DNA of 64,000 nucleotides from CBDDBU01 sp965226045 (lineage in GTDB: Bacteria > Pseudomonadota > Alphaproteobacteria > VGEJ01): NCBI GenBank assembly GCA_965226045.1, contig CBDDBU010000023.1:1-64000 (forward strand), read 5' to 3'. The translations under genes were made by a program, and so were the position numbers. This document shows, piece after piece, positions 16,399 to 27,174 of this stretch. Under the pieces are notes generated by a model that saw nothing but the letters and a program-made list of their open reading frames with translations, was not told where the DNA came from and made no database searches. How positions within the stretch are numbered: the first letter of the stretch is position 1; every line of letters begins with the position of its first letter.

Positions 16399-17537
16399 TC
16401 AGTCGTCGAAGCCGACGCGATCGACCAGCATGGTGGCGGCCGGGCCGTGCGCGGCGATGGTTTCGAGGCGCAGCCGGTCGGCCTCGAACCGGCCCCAGGA
16501 TTCGACCCCGGGGTGCCATGGGACCCCGGCCTTGACGGGGTATTCGAGGTTGCGCTCGGCGTAGAGCTTTTGCGCCTCGTCGCCGCTCAGGAATTCGATG
16601 AACGCGACCGCGGTGGCCAGGTGCTTGGTGCTCTTGGCGACCGCCACGCCGCTGATGTTGACGTGAGTGCCCCACCCGTCCTGATTGGGCCCATCCTCGT
16701 TGGGCATGGCCTGATTGGGAAAAAAATGGCGACGGCCTCGGCCCACGGTCGTTGCTCCTCGTCTTGCTTCATCAGCCCCATATAGTAGGTGTTGCCGAGG
16801 CTGAGGTCGCACAGCCCCTCGGCGATCGCCTTGATCTGGGCGCGGTCGTTACCTTGGGGCCGGCGCGCGAGGTTCGCCTTCACGCCGCGCAGCCAGGTCT
16901 CGGTCGCCGCCTCGCCGTGATGGGCGATCATCGCGGCGATGAGTCCGCGGTTGTAGATGTGATGGCCCGAGCGCATGCAGATGCGGCCGCGCCAGCGCGG
17001 ATCGGCAAGGTCCTGGTAGGTCGACAGGTCGCCGGGATCGACCCGGCCCCGGGCGTAGTAGATCACCCGCGCCCGCGTCGTCAGACCGAACCACAGCCCG
17101 CCGGGACCGCGTTACTGGGCCGCGATATTGCGCTCCAGGAGAGGCGACGAGACGGCGCGCAGGACGCCGGCCCGGGCCAACGCGTCGAGGCGGGCGACAT
17201 CGGCCGTGAGCACGATATCGGCCGGGCTGTTGGCGCCTTCCGCCTTGAGCCGTTCGAGCAGGCCTTCCTTCATGTAGACGATGTTGACCGTGACCCCATG
17301 GCGCTCGGTGAAGCGCTCGATCAGGGGTTGGATCAGGTATTCCTGACGATAGGAGTAGACGTTGAGTTCGGTGCTCGCGGCCGCGCCGGCCCCGAACCCG
17401 AATGCCAACAGCGGCGCCAGCGCGGCGGCTTGCCCGACCGCCCATGCCCGGCGCCGCCACCAATTGGCCAATGTGTCCTCCGACTTGCCCAATGCGTCCT
17501 CCCACCGGAGGGGCCGATGATGCCCGGCCAGCCCCAA
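16399..17537 (-). pseudogene. Iron(III) ABC transporter binding protein (FbpA-like), in-frame TAA plus frameshift
   Basis: The N-terminal part has a secretion signal (VGQAAALAPLLAFGFG) and the ferric-binding fold (ELNVYSYRQEYLIQPLIERF). It stops at a TAA (17112-17114) after LLERNIAAQ. The same frame continues without loss with RGPGGLWFGLTTRARVIYYA, so the TAA replaces a single residue. A second break is at a run of seven A (16720-16726): the frame changes from VAIFFPIRP to FFPNQAMPNEDGP, and the protein then runs to its normal end. Two TTG codons with ribosome sites (17492 and 17471) are more likely starts than 17537. It is divergent from fur across a palindrome. The permease and ATPase genes of an iron transporter are not adjacent. 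Confidence 0.82.
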
Positions 17538-17569
17538 CCCTTATAGCCTTCAGTATAGCGCGACCGAGA

Positions 17570-17590
17570 TGCGAATGCAACGCATTCGCA
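17570..17590. promoter_or_regulatory. Palindrome between fbpA-like gene and fur, candidate Fur operator
   Basis: TGCGAATGC-AAC-GCATTCGCA is a perfect 21-bp dyad between the divergent iron-binding protein gene and fur. The TGC...AAT...ATT...GCA pattern resembles alphaproteobacterial Fur/Mur sites, though the central spacing is not the textbook one. Function inferred from position and symmetry. Confidence 0.55.
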
Positions 17591-17669
17591 AACACCCCCG
17601 GCCTCGTACGTTATGCTACCGCGACATGGGACTGAGAGACCGCCCTCGGACGGTCGTGTCGGAGGCGGC

Positions 17670-18098
17670 ATGACCTCTCGGATCGCGAAACTTTGCGAGG
17701 ATCGGGGTATCCTGATGACCGAGCAGAGACGTGTGATCGCGCGTGTCCTGACCGGCGCCAGCGATCATCCGAGCGTCAAGGAGGTCTATAACCGTGCGTC
17801 CCGACTGGACTCCAGCATCAGCATCGCGACGGTCTATCGGACCCTAAAACTGTTCGAGGAAGCCGGGATCCTGGAGCGGCACGCGTTCGCCGGCGGCGAG
17901 GCTCGCTACGAGGAAGCCTCGACCGAGCACCACGACCATCTGATCGATATCGAGACGGGTCGCGTGGTCGAGTTTCAAAACGAGGAGATCGAGCGCTTGC
18001 AACACGTCATCGCGACGCGACTCGGCTTCGAGCTGGTCGGCCATCGGCTCGAACTGTACGGGCGCCGCCGCGACAAGAGCGAGGACCAGGACCGATGA
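17670..18098 (+). CDS. fur: Ferric uptake regulator Fur
   Basis: A 142-residue Fur-family repressor. An N-terminal winged helix carries the recognition helix SISIATVYRTLKLFEEAGIL. The metal-binding segment HHDHLIDIETGRVVEFQNEE has the HHDH ligands but, as in many alphaproteobacterial Fur/Mur proteins, no CxxC zinc motif. The ATG at 17670 is preceded by GGAGG. It would sense Fe(II) or Mn(II) and repress iron uptake genes. Upstream is the divergent iron-binding protein gene and a 21-bp palindrome. The hydrolase gene follows with ATGA overlap, an odd operon partner. Confidence 0.9.
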   Translation: MTSRIAKLCEDRGILMTEQRRVIARVLTGASDHPSVKEVYNRASRLDSSISIATVYRTLKLFEEAGILERHAFAGGEARYEEASTEHHDHLIDIETGRVVEFQNEEIERLQHVIATRLGFELVGHRLELYGRRRDKSEDQDR

Positions 18099-19030
18099 GC
18101 CGATTCGTCACCGTGGGCGGCGCCCAGCTCGGGCCGATCGCCCGCTCGGAGTCGCGTCAAGTGGTGGTCACCCGACTGCTGGAGCTGCTGCGCGAGGCCG
18201 CCGACCGGGGCTGCGATCTGGTGGTCTTTCCGGAACTCGCGCTGACCACGTTCTTTCCGCGCTGGTGGATGGAGGACGAGGCCGAAATCGATGCCTACTT
18301 CGAGCGCGAGATGCCGAACGCGGCGACCGCGCCGCTGTTCGAGGACGCGGCCCGCCTGGGCATCGGCTTCCACCTCGGCTACGCGGAACTGGCCGACGAG
18401 GGGGGCGCTACCCGCCACTTCAACACCGCGATCCTGGTCGACAAGTCGGGCGGCATCGTCGGCAAGTATCGCAAGGTGCACCTGCCCGGCCACGCCGACA
18501 ACCGCGCGCAGTTCCCGTTCCAGCACCTCGAGAAGCGCTACTTCGACGTCGGCGATCTCGGCTTCGAGACATGGCGGACCATGGGCGGCGTGATGGGCAT
18601 GTGCATTTGCAACGACCGGCGCTGGCCCGAGACCTACCGGGTCTTGGGCCTGAGGGGCGCCGAGATGATCGTGCTCGGCTACAACACGCCGGTGCATTTG
18701 CCGTGGGAGCCGATCTACGACCACCTCACCGATTTCCACAACCACCTCAGCATGCAGGCCGGCGCCTACCAGAACTCGACCTTCGTGGTGGGCGTGGCCA
18801 AGGCCGGCAACGAAGAGGGCAGCGTGCTGGTCGGCGGCAGCTGCATCATCGCGCCGTCGGGCGAAATCGTCGCCCAGGCGGCGACGATGGCCGATGAGCT
18901 CATTAGCTATCGCTGCGACCTCGACCTGTGCGCCCACAACAAGCAGGCGATGTTCAATTTCGCCGAGCACCGGCGCATCGAGCACTACGGCATCATCACC
19001 AGCCAAACCGGCGCCACCCCGCCCGAGTGA
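18095..19030 (+). CDS. N-carbamoyl-D-amino acid hydrolase (carbon-nitrogen hydrolase)
   Basis: A nitrilase-superfamily enzyme of 311 residues that removes the carbamoyl group from N-carbamoyl-D-amino acids to give D-amino acid, CO2 and ammonia. The catalytic triad is visible: E47 (FPELALTTFFPRW), K127 (KYRKVHLPGH) and C172 (GMCICNDRRWPE), one residue off the well-studied Agrobacterium enzyme numbering. The start overlaps the fur stop (ATGA), so both are probably cotranscribed. A hydantoinase gene, the usual partner, is not in the window. Cytoplasmic, probably a homotetramer by analogy. Confidence 0.9.
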   Translation: MSRFVTVGGAQLGPIARSESRQVVVTRLLELLREAADRGCDLVVFPELALTTFFPRWWMEDEAEIDAYFEREMPNAATAPLFEDAARLGIGFHLGYAELADEGGATRHFNTAILVDKSGGIVGKYRKVHLPGHADNRAQFPFQHLEKRYFDVGDLGFETWRTMGGVMGMCICNDRRWPETYRVLGLRGAEMIVLGYNTPVHLPWEPIYDHLTDFHNHLSMQAGAYQNSTFVVGVAKAGNEEGSVLVGGSCIIAPSGEIVAQAATMADELISYRCDLDLCAHNKQAMFNFAEHRRIEHYGIITSQTGATPPE

Positions 19031-19044
19031 ACGAGCGGGCCGCC

Positions 19045-19085
19045 CCTGGACCCTCGGGTCGAGCCTGGTCGAGCCCGAGGGCGAC
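19045..19085. repeat. Intergenic palindromic repeat (REP-like), copy 1
   Basis: CCTGGACCCTCGGGTCGAG and a complementary TCGAGCCCGAGGGCGAC face each other just after the hydrolase gene. Related units occur at 34549, 38638 and 38706. Confidence 0.6.
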
Positions 19086-19110
19086 GCGGGAGGCAGCCTT
19101 GACGAGTTAG

Positions 19111-20741
<1,631 letters not shown>

Positions 20742-20759
20742 TTCTCTGGTTCTTCCTTG

Positions 20760-21074
20760 TTAGGCCGCCAGCTTCGTCTCGGCGGCACCCGTGCCAATCC
20801 CGAAAACGTCGGATTCCTTGACGGTCAGGAGCTCCTCACCGCCGAATTCGACCTCGGTGCCGGCATCCTTGCCGAACCGCACCTGATCCCCTTCCTTCAC
20901 ATCGAGCGCGATGCGCTCGCGCTCGCCCACACCCGGTCACACGGCGACCACTTCGCCCTGCATGGGCTTGTCCCGGACAGTGTCAGGAATAGTGAGGCCG
21001 CCGGCGGTCCTCTCCTCGCTGTTGATGGGACGGATCAGAACCGGGTCGTGCGATGCTCTGAAGTGCATGGCCAT
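20760..21074 (-). pseudogene. groS: Co-chaperonin GroES with in-frame TGA
   Basis: Translating from the ATG at 21074 gives MAMHFRASHDPVLIRPINS, SEERTAGGLTIPDT and GEVVAV, then TGA (20937-20939), then in the same frame PGVGERERIALDVKEGDQV, FGGEELLTVKESDVFGIG and a TAA at 20760. The TGA sits exactly where GroES has Gly in VAVGPG, a one-base change from GGA. The protein would be 104 residues. The gene is followed 18 bases later by groEL, the normal order. Its CIRCE-like site upstream is half removed by IS21-B. Confidence 0.82.
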
Positions 21075-21102
21075 CAACCCTTTAACTACCGTTCCCAACT
21101 AC

Positions 21103-21118
21103 TAGCACTCTCTCTTGG
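21103..21118. promoter_or_regulatory. Half of a CIRCE (HrcA) operator cut by IS21-B
   Basis: TAGCACTC plus TCTCTTGG match the first arm and most of the spacer of CIRCE, whose full form is TTAGCACTC-N9-GAGTGCTAA. The second arm should follow at once, but IS21-B begins there at 21119. The site is in the right place upstream of groES. Confidence 0.6.
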
Positions 21119-21233
21119 TGTGGAACGGCGTGCAAAGTTGACCCCTGTTGAGGGGTGATCGGCGTCCAAATTTGACCCCCTGAGCCTGGCTAGTCCAAGT
21201 CACCTCGTTTTTGGGCGGACGAGGTGGTGGGGG

Positions 21234-22747
21234 ATGTTGTGTCGTGGAGACGATAGCGCGGATCCGGCGGGAGTATTTCGTCAAGGGGAAGCCGATCTAA
21301 GGAGATCGTGCGGGACGTGAAGGTCTCGCGCAACACGGTGCGCAAGGTGATCCGTTCGCAGGCGACGGCGTTCACCTACGACCGGCGGGTCCAGCCGATG
21401 CCGAAGCTGGGGCCGTGGACGGCCGAGCTGGAGCGGATGCTGGAGGCCAACGAGACCAAGTCGAAGCGGGAGCGGCTGACGCTGCTACGGATCTCCGAAG
21501 CCCTCGAGGGTCTGGGCTATGGCGGCGGCTACGACGCGGTGCGGCGCTACGCCAAGGCGTGGCGGTGGCGCCGTTGGGCATCGACGGCGCAGACCTATGT
21601 GCCGTTGGTGTTCTCGCCGGGCGAGGCCTATCAGTTCGACTGGAGCCACGAGTACGTGGTGCTGGCGGGGGTGACGACCAAGGTCAAGGTCGCGCACGTC
21701 CGGCTGTGCCACAGCCGAATGTTCTTCGTCCGCGCTTATCCGCGCGAGAGCCAGGAGATGGTGTTCGACGCCCACGACCGGGCATTCCGGCTGTTCCAGG
21801 GTGCCTGCCGGCGAGGCATCTACGACAACATGAAGACGGCGGTGCAGACCGTCCTCATCGGCAAGGAGCGCGCGTTCAACCGGCGCTTCGTGCAGATGTG
21901 TGGCCACTACCTGGTCGAACCGACAGCATGCACGCCGGGAGCGGGATGGGAGAAGGGGCAGGTCGAGAACCAGGTCGGGATCATCCGCGGTCGGTTCTTC
22001 ACCCCGCGGCTGCGCTTCAAGACCTACGACGAGCTCAACGCCTGGCTCTTGGACCAGTGCGTCGCCTACGCCCGGCGTCATCCCCACCCGGTGTTCAAGG
22101 ACAGGACTGTCTGGCAGGTGTTCGAGGACGAGCGTCCGTCCCTGGTCGGCTATCGCGGGCCGTTCGACGGCTTCCACGCGGTCCCGGCGTCGGTGTCGAA
22201 GACCTGCCTGGTGCGCTTCGACAGCAACAAGTACAGCGTGGCGGCGCGCGCCGTCGGCCGTCCGGTCGAGGTCCATGCCTACGCCGATCGCATCGTCATC
22301 CGCCAGGACGGCGAGATCGTCGCCGAGCATGCCCGGCGCTTCGGCCGCGACCAGACCGTCTATGACCCGTGGCACTAGGTGCCCGTGCTGGCGAGGAAGC
22401 CCGGTGCGCTTCGTAACGGCGCGCCGTTCAAGGACTGGGCGCTGCCCGGCGCCCTGGGTCGCGTGCGCGTCCGGCTCGCCGGCCACGACGACGGCGACAG
22501 GCAGATGGTCGAGATCCTCACCGCCGTGCTGGCGGATGGGCTGGCGGCGGTGGAGGCCGCCTGTGCCGAGGCGCTCGCTGGCGGCGTGTGCGGCGCCGAC
22601 GTCGTGCTCAACATCCTCAATCGTCGGCGCCAGCCGTCCGAGACGGCGCCGATCCCGACGCCCGCGAACCTGCGTCTTCGCTTTGAGCCGGTGGCCGATT
22701 GCACCCGCTACGACCGCTTGAGGGGGGTCGGCCATGGAGCGCCATGA
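21234..22747 (+). pseudogene. istA: IS21 transposase IstA (copy B), two frameshifts and an in-frame TAG
   Basis: The proper start MLVVETIARIRREYF is lost here through an extra base near 21237. A further extra T near 21299 (GKPI then KEIVRDVKVS in the next frame) is shared with copy C. From a GTG at 21308 the frame is clean through the helix-turn-helix (SRNTVRKVIRS) and DDE core (YQFDWSHEYVVL, IYDNMKTAVQ, GWEKGQVENQVG) to TAG at 22376-22378. Copy A has Tyr at that place (DPWHYVPIL). The same frame then reads VPVLARKPGALRNGAPF to the normal end at 22747. A protein starting at 21308 with the TAG read through would keep all catalytic parts. Confidence 0.88.
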
Positions 22748-23462
22748 GGTCCTGGAGATGATGGCCGCACTCAAGCTCGCCGGCATGCGCGACGCGTTCG
22801 ACGAGGTGCTCGCCGACGGCCTCAAGCGCCAGCATCCGATGCAGCGAATCATCGGCGAGCTGTTGAAGGCCGAGATCGCCGACAAGCAGGCGCGATCCAT
22901 CAAGTACCAGATGAGTGGCGCCAAGCTGCCGCTGGCCAAGGAGCTGGCCGACTTCGACTTCACCGACACCCCGGTCAACGAGCCGCTGGTCCGCGAGTTG
23001 GCGGTCGGCGGCTTCCTGGCCAACCAGCGCAACGCCGTGCTGATCGGCGGCACCGGCACCGGCAAGAGCCATCTCGCCGTCGCCATCGCGCGGGCCTGCA
23101 TCCGCGATGGCGCCCGGGGCCGCTTCTTCAACGTCGTCGACCTGGTCAACCGGCTCGAGGCCGAAGCCCGCGCCGGCCGCCAGGGCCGGCTCGCCGATCA
23201 GCTGGCCCGGCGCGACCTCGTCATCCTCGACGAGCTCGGCTACCTGCCCTTCGCCCAAACCGGAGGCCAGCTGCTGTTCCACCTCGTCAGCCGGCTCTAC
23301 GAGCGCACCTCGATCATCGTCACCACCAACCTGACCTTCGGCGAATGGCCGTCCGTCTTCGGCGACGCCAAGATGACCACCGCGCTCCTCGATCGTCTGA
23401 CGCACCACTGCGAGATCATCGAGACCGGAAACGACTCCTGGCGCTTCAAGAATCGGTCCTAA
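22734..23462 (+). CDS. istB: IS21 helper ATPase IstB (copy B)
   Basis: Intact, 242 residues, identical in translation to the copy C protein. Walker A GGTGTGKSHLAVAIA, Walker B VILDELGYLPF and the sensor region SIIVTTNLTFGEW are present. The start ATG overlaps the istA end by 14 bases. Because the ATPase is intact while istA is broken, this element can move only if IstA is made by readthrough or reinitiation, or supplied by another copy. Confidence 0.93.
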   Translation: MERHEVLEMMAALKLAGMRDAFDEVLADGLKRQHPMQRIIGELLKAEIADKQARSIKYQMSGAKLPLAKELADFDFTDTPVNEPLVRELAVGGFLANQRNAVLIGGTGTGKSHLAVAIARACIRDGARGRFFNVVDLVNRLEAEARAGRQGRLADQLARRDLVILDELGYLPFAQTGGQLLFHLVSRLYERTSIIVTTNLTFGEWPSVFGDAKMTTALLDRLTHHCEIIETGNDSWRFKNRS

Positions 23463-23803
23463 AGGCAACCCATCCACCTGCGGCCCGGTCGCCCAGGTGG
23501 CCCCACAGGAACCTCCCACACGCGGTCCGCCGCCAGCCGCGTGGTGGGCGCGTCGGCCCGCGCGCGGGCCCCTCCTATGGACTACCTGTACGACCTCCGC
23601 CGTGCATCCCCAAAGGGGTCAACATTGCACGCCGATAGGGGGTCAATGTTCAACGCCGATTGACAAACTTGACAAAGCCCTGCTAATTGTTGATGGCCGG
23701 AAGGAAGGGGATAAGCCTCTCGCGCGATTGTGATCGCCACGCAGTTCACCGCTACGCCAGCCGTATCCATATATGCCAGGCGACAACAATACGGAGACGT
23801 ATC

Positions 23804-24415
23804 GTGAATTGGATCATGCTGGCGGTTGCCGCTGCACTTTCGATCTTCGCTCACACCGCAAGTGCACAGCAACTCGAAAAGGCGATCTTCGCTGGCGGCT
23901 GCTTCTGGTGCGTCGAGTCGGATTTCGACAAGGTGCCGGGCGTAGTCGCGACGATCTCCGGCTATACCGGTGGCAAGACGGAAACCCCGACCTACAAGCA
24001 AGTCTCGGCCGGCGGCACAGGCCACTACGAGGCGGTCGAGATCACTTACGATCCGGCAAAGGTCAGCTACGAGGCGCTGCTCACCGCTTTCTGGCACTCG
24101 GTCGACCCGACCGATGGCGGTGGCCAGTTTTGCGACCGTGGCGAGTCCTACCGAACCGCCGTCTTCGTCGCGAACGAGAAGCAGCGCGGCAGTGCCGAGA
24201 CCTCAAGGAACGCGGTGCAAAAGAAACTCAATAAACCGATCGTCTCCCCGATCCTCGCCGCCACGCCATTTTACGCCGCCGAAGATTATCACCAGAACTA
24301 TTATGAAAAGAACCCGATCCGCTACCGCTACTATCGCTGGGGTTGCGGCCGCAACAAGAAGGTCGAGGAGGTCTGGGGCGAGCATGCCTACGAGGGCATC
24401 CCCGGCCACGGCTGA
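23804..24415 (+). CDS. msrA: Peptide methionine sulfoxide reductase MsrA, exported
   Basis: A 203-residue enzyme that reduces the S-sulfoxide of methionine. The nucleophile is C33 in GGCFWC, followed by GVVATISGYTGG, GHYEAVEITYDP and HSVDPTDGGGQFCDRG. The GTG at 23804 (ACGGAG seven bases upstream) yields a signal peptide (IMLAVAAALSIFAHTASA, cleavage near residue 21), so this MsrA acts in the periplasm or is exported. A start upstream would destroy the signal. The promoter probably lies in the short gap after IS21-B. No msrB follows. Confidence 0.92.
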   Translation: MNWIMLAVAAALSIFAHTASAQQLEKAIFAGGCFWCVESDFDKVPGVVATISGYTGGKTETPTYKQVSAGGTGHYEAVEITYDPAKVSYEALLTAFWHSVDPTDGGGQFCDRGESYRTAVFVANEKQRGSAETSRNAVQKKLNKPIVSPILAATPFYAAEDYHQNYYEKNPIRYRYYRWGCGRNKKVEEVWGEHAYEGIPGHG

Positions 24416-24600
24416 GGCCGCACGGCCTCGGGCCGCGACGGCCGGAGTTTGCCTGCACCGGTGGGAGACGTTGAAAACTACCTGAAAGAGTGGCATGGGC
24501 AGGAAGAGCTTCCCCGCCTCATTGAAGAGTGCGCCCAGGCCGTAAGCGACGAGGCGTCAGGCTAAGCCATCCAGAGGATAAACGTCGAGTGTGGCCAAGC

Positions 24601-27057
24601 TCACAGCCACTCACGCTCGCGGAATGCCACAAGATCGACGGCGGGCGGCGCATACCAGCCGCCTGCCGCGTATCGGGCGCCGAGCTGAAGTGCAACCTCC
24701 TTGTTGCCGTAAGGAATTCGCAATGGCGTGCCCGTCTGCGGACCCGTTCGGGCGTCGCCGGGTTGTGCCACCCTTTCTGCGGCGCTTGCAGATTTCCCCG
24801 TCCGCGGTGTTTTTGTTCCCGCTTTCTTCCCCTTTGCCGTGGAGGCGCGCTTACCGGCCGCTGACGCCTTGCGGCCCTTTGCAGGCTTCGGTTGCCGGTT
24901 CGCATCGATCCACGCCGACATTTCAGCAGTGCAGACCCTGGCCTCGTCTGGAATAGCGACGTCCTTTTCCCGCGCGATCGCCTCGGCAAACGATACTTGC
25001 GCTGGACTCGGCGGTCTGGGGCCCGTTTCTCCCGTGGGTTTCCTATCTGCATCCTGGGCTGTTCGCTCTGGAGCATGCAAATCCAGGAACGCCCGGCAGA
25101 TCGCGCCCGATTTCGTGTATCCCGCCGGTGGCTTGATACCCTTGCGGCGGGCGATCGAACCGGCAAATTTCTTCATCGCTGCCGTCGGTGGCCGCTCTCC
25201 GCCGTTTTCCCCACCTGGAGATACCCCGAGTTCTACAGCCTCCCCGGCAACGGCGCCGTCCCCGAGGCTGCCGATGATGCGCCGGGCGGCATCGCACACC
25301 GCGTCGATCGCGCCCATCATCTCCTGTCTGCCGGTCACCACATCGTCGAGCAGGCATTCGAGTTCCGCCGTCACCCCCGGATCGACCAAGGCCGGATCGG
25401 CGCGTTCGAGAACCTCGAACAGCGCCAGTCCGCGGCCGGTCGGTACGATGTTCTGTCCCTGGGCCGTCAGGAATCCCTGCTTCTTCAGCCCGCCGATGAT
25501 TTCCGCCCGCGTTGCCGGCGTGCCGATCCCCTTGGCCTCCTTGAGACGGCCCCGCAGGGTCTCGTCCTCGACGAAGCGCCAGGCATTCTGCATCGCCTCG
25601 ATCAGCGTGCCTTCCTTGTAGCGCGGCGGCGGACGGGTCTCCTTGTCCTCGACCTCCGGACCGCGCAACCGTGCGGCCTCCTTGTTCCGGAAGGCGGGCA
25701 GGACCTGCGCCGCCTCGCCCTTTTCCTCGGCGGGCCGCCAATCGGGGAAGGCGTCGCGCCATCCAGCTTCAATGAGCTGACGCCCGGCGGCGCGGAACCC
25801 GAAGCCGCGAGCATCCAGCATCACGGTCGTCTGCCGGTAGCGGTAATCAGGCATGACCGATGCGAGGTACGACCGCGCCACGGCGTCAAACAGCTTCTTC
25901 TCGTCGCCCGACAGGCGCGGCCAGATCTCGCCCAGATCGCCGATCGTGTTGACGTTGGGGATGACCGCGTGATGGCTCGCGCCCTCAAGCCCCTTATCGT
26001 GGAAGCTGCCGTTCCGGCCCTTGCGGATCACCGGCGGCGACGGTACGGAGACGGCGCCGTAGGATTTCCCCGCTTGCAGCCCAGCGACAATCTTCAGTAC
26101 GTCCCCGATCGCGCTCTCCGGCAGGTATCGCACCTCGGCGCGCGGATAGGTCAGGATCTTCTTGCCCGCGCCGTCATAGAGCTCCTGCGCGACCTCCAGG
26201 GTCTTGGAGGCCGGCCAGCCGAACCGGGCACTGCAAAGCTTCTGCAACGAAGGCAGATCGTGCAGCTTGGGCGGGCGTTGCTGCTTGTCCTCGACCCGCA
26301 CGCCGAGCGGACCCTCGAAGTCCCGCGCTGCGGTTACGACCGTTTCCGCGTTCTCGCGCTTGAGGATGCGGTCCTTCGGCGCATGCCGCATCCGGAATGT
26401 GCCGCCTTCGACATGGGCAGCGGCCACGACCTCGAAGTAGGGGACTGGCACGAACTCGCGGATTTCAAGTTCGCGCTTGCACGCGATCGCCAGGGTCGGT
26501 GTCTTGACCCGGCCTACACCGATCACGCCCCGCGCACCCCGGCCAAGCGTGACGGTCGCGGTGCGGGTCAGCGACAGGTTGTAGATCTGATCGGCCTGCC
26601 GGCGCGCCACGGCGGCGGCGTAGAGGCGGGCATGGTCGCTGTTGGGCCGGGCGCGCCCGAACGCCTCGCGGATAGTCTGCGCGTCCTGCGCGGTGAACAG
26701 CACCCGCAGAACCTCGCCGCGATAGCCGCAATGCTCGAGAATCTCCTGGCCGATGAGCTGTCCCTCGCGGTCGCAATCGGTGGCCAGCCAGACGCGTGTG
26801 GCGGTGCGCAACGCCGCGCGAATGGCCTTCAGTTTCGCCGATTTGTTGCCGCTCGAGGCCGGTTTGGTGCCGTATAGCTCGTCGGGCCTCAGCAATGCCG
26901 CCGACCAGCGTTTCCAGGCCGGGTTCACGTCCTCCGGCTCGCACAGATCGAGCAGGTGACCCTCGGCCGGAAGGACGGCGCCATAGCGGCCCCCGACGGC
27001 GGCGCGGACATCTTTCGCCTGGCTGGATTTCTCGGTGATGACGATTTGATCAGTCAT
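24601..27057 (-). CDS. topB: DNA topoisomerase III, mobile-element type, with C-terminal DUF5710-like domain
   Basis: A type IA topoisomerase of 818 residues. The Toprim domain at the N-terminus has E9 in VITEKSSQAKDV and the ATDCDREG motif at residues 92-99. The catalytic tyrosine is Y304 in ILTYPRAEVRYLPES (usual families have TYPRTDSRYL). The C-terminus has Toprim-associated repeats (FAEAIAREKDVAIP), a Lys/Ala-rich linker and a last domain RIPYGNKEVALQLGARYAAG, GWYAPPAVDLVAFR that resembles DUF5710. This form is typical of conjugative plasmids and integrated elements rather than of chromosomal TopB. The ATG at 27057 begins the homology. It follows a recQ remnant on the same strand by 117 bases. 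Confidence 0.88.
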   Translation of the reverse strand: MTDQIVITEKSSQAKDVRAAVGGRYGAVLPAEGHLLDLCEPEDVNPAWKRWSAALLRPDELYGTKPASSGNKSAKLKAIRAALRTATRVWLATDCDREGQLIGQEILEHCGYRGEVLRVLFTAQDAQTIREAFGRARPNSDHARLYAAAVARRQADQIYNLSLTRTATVTLGRGARGVIGVGRVKTPTLAIACKRELEIREFVPVPYFEVVAAAHVEGGTFRMRHAPKDRILKRENAETVVTAARDFEGPLGVRVEDKQQRPPKLHDLPSLQKLCSARFGWPASKTLEVAQELYDGAGKKILTYPRAEVRYLPESAIGDVLKIVAGLQAGKSYGAVSVPSPPVIRKGRNGSFHDKGLEGASHHAVIPNVNTIGDLGEIWPRLSGDEKKLFDAVARSYLASVMPDYRYRQTTVMLDARGFGFRAAGRQLIEAGWRDAFPDWRPAEEKGEAAQVLPAFRNKEAARLRGPEVEDKETRPPPRYKEGTLIEAMQNAWRFVEDETLRGRLKEAKGIGTPATRAEIIGGLKKQGFLTAQGQNIVPTGRGLALFEVLERADPALVDPGVTAELECLLDDVVTGRQEMMGAIDAVCDAARRIIGSLGDGAVAGEAVELGVSPGGENGGERPPTAAMKKFAGSIARRKGIKPPAGYTKSGAICRAFLDLHAPERTAQDADRKPTGETGPRPPSPAQVSFAEAIAREKDVAIPDEARVCTAEMSAWIDANRQPKPAKGRKASAAGKRASTAKGKKAGTKTPRTGKSASAAERVAQPGDARTGPQTGTPLRIPYGNKEVALQLGARYAAGGWYAPPAVDLVAFREREWL

Positions 27058-27174
27058 GACAAGCCGTCCGGGAGCATTCCGTGCCGGTGAGGCTGGTCGA
27101 ACATAGTGTGAACATCCGAACACGGCAAGCCGATCATCGCCGGCAATGCCGAACCGGTTCCGAAGGTTCCTCGT

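Larger units (their letters stand above)
21119..23665 (+). mobile_element. IS21-family element, copy B
   Basis: The left end TGTGGAACGGCGTGCAAAGT and right end (other strand) TGTCAATCGGCGTTGAACAT both carry further TTGACCCC/GACCCC blocks inside. The length is 2547 bp. The element interrupts the groES promoter region on the left. On the right it lies about 140 bases before msrA. No target duplication is visible. Protein translations along the whole copy equal those of copy C; I found one base of difference, an extra base near 21237. Confidence 0.85.

Noticed and set aside
20937..20939. TGA in groES as a selenocysteine or suppressed codon
   Set aside because: The position is Gly in all GroES proteins, no SECIS-like hairpin was seen, and the UUA tRNA cannot read UGA.
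21485..23149. Long antisense frame across istA and istB (also at 27937-29601)
   Set aside because: It is a shadow of GC-rich coding sequence on the other strand with no conserved motif.
24461..24565. Short frame VGDVENYLKEWHGQEELPRL... after msrA
   Set aside because: It is only 34 codons with a GTG start and no ribosome site, and no recognisable family; perhaps a remnant, not enough to annotate.
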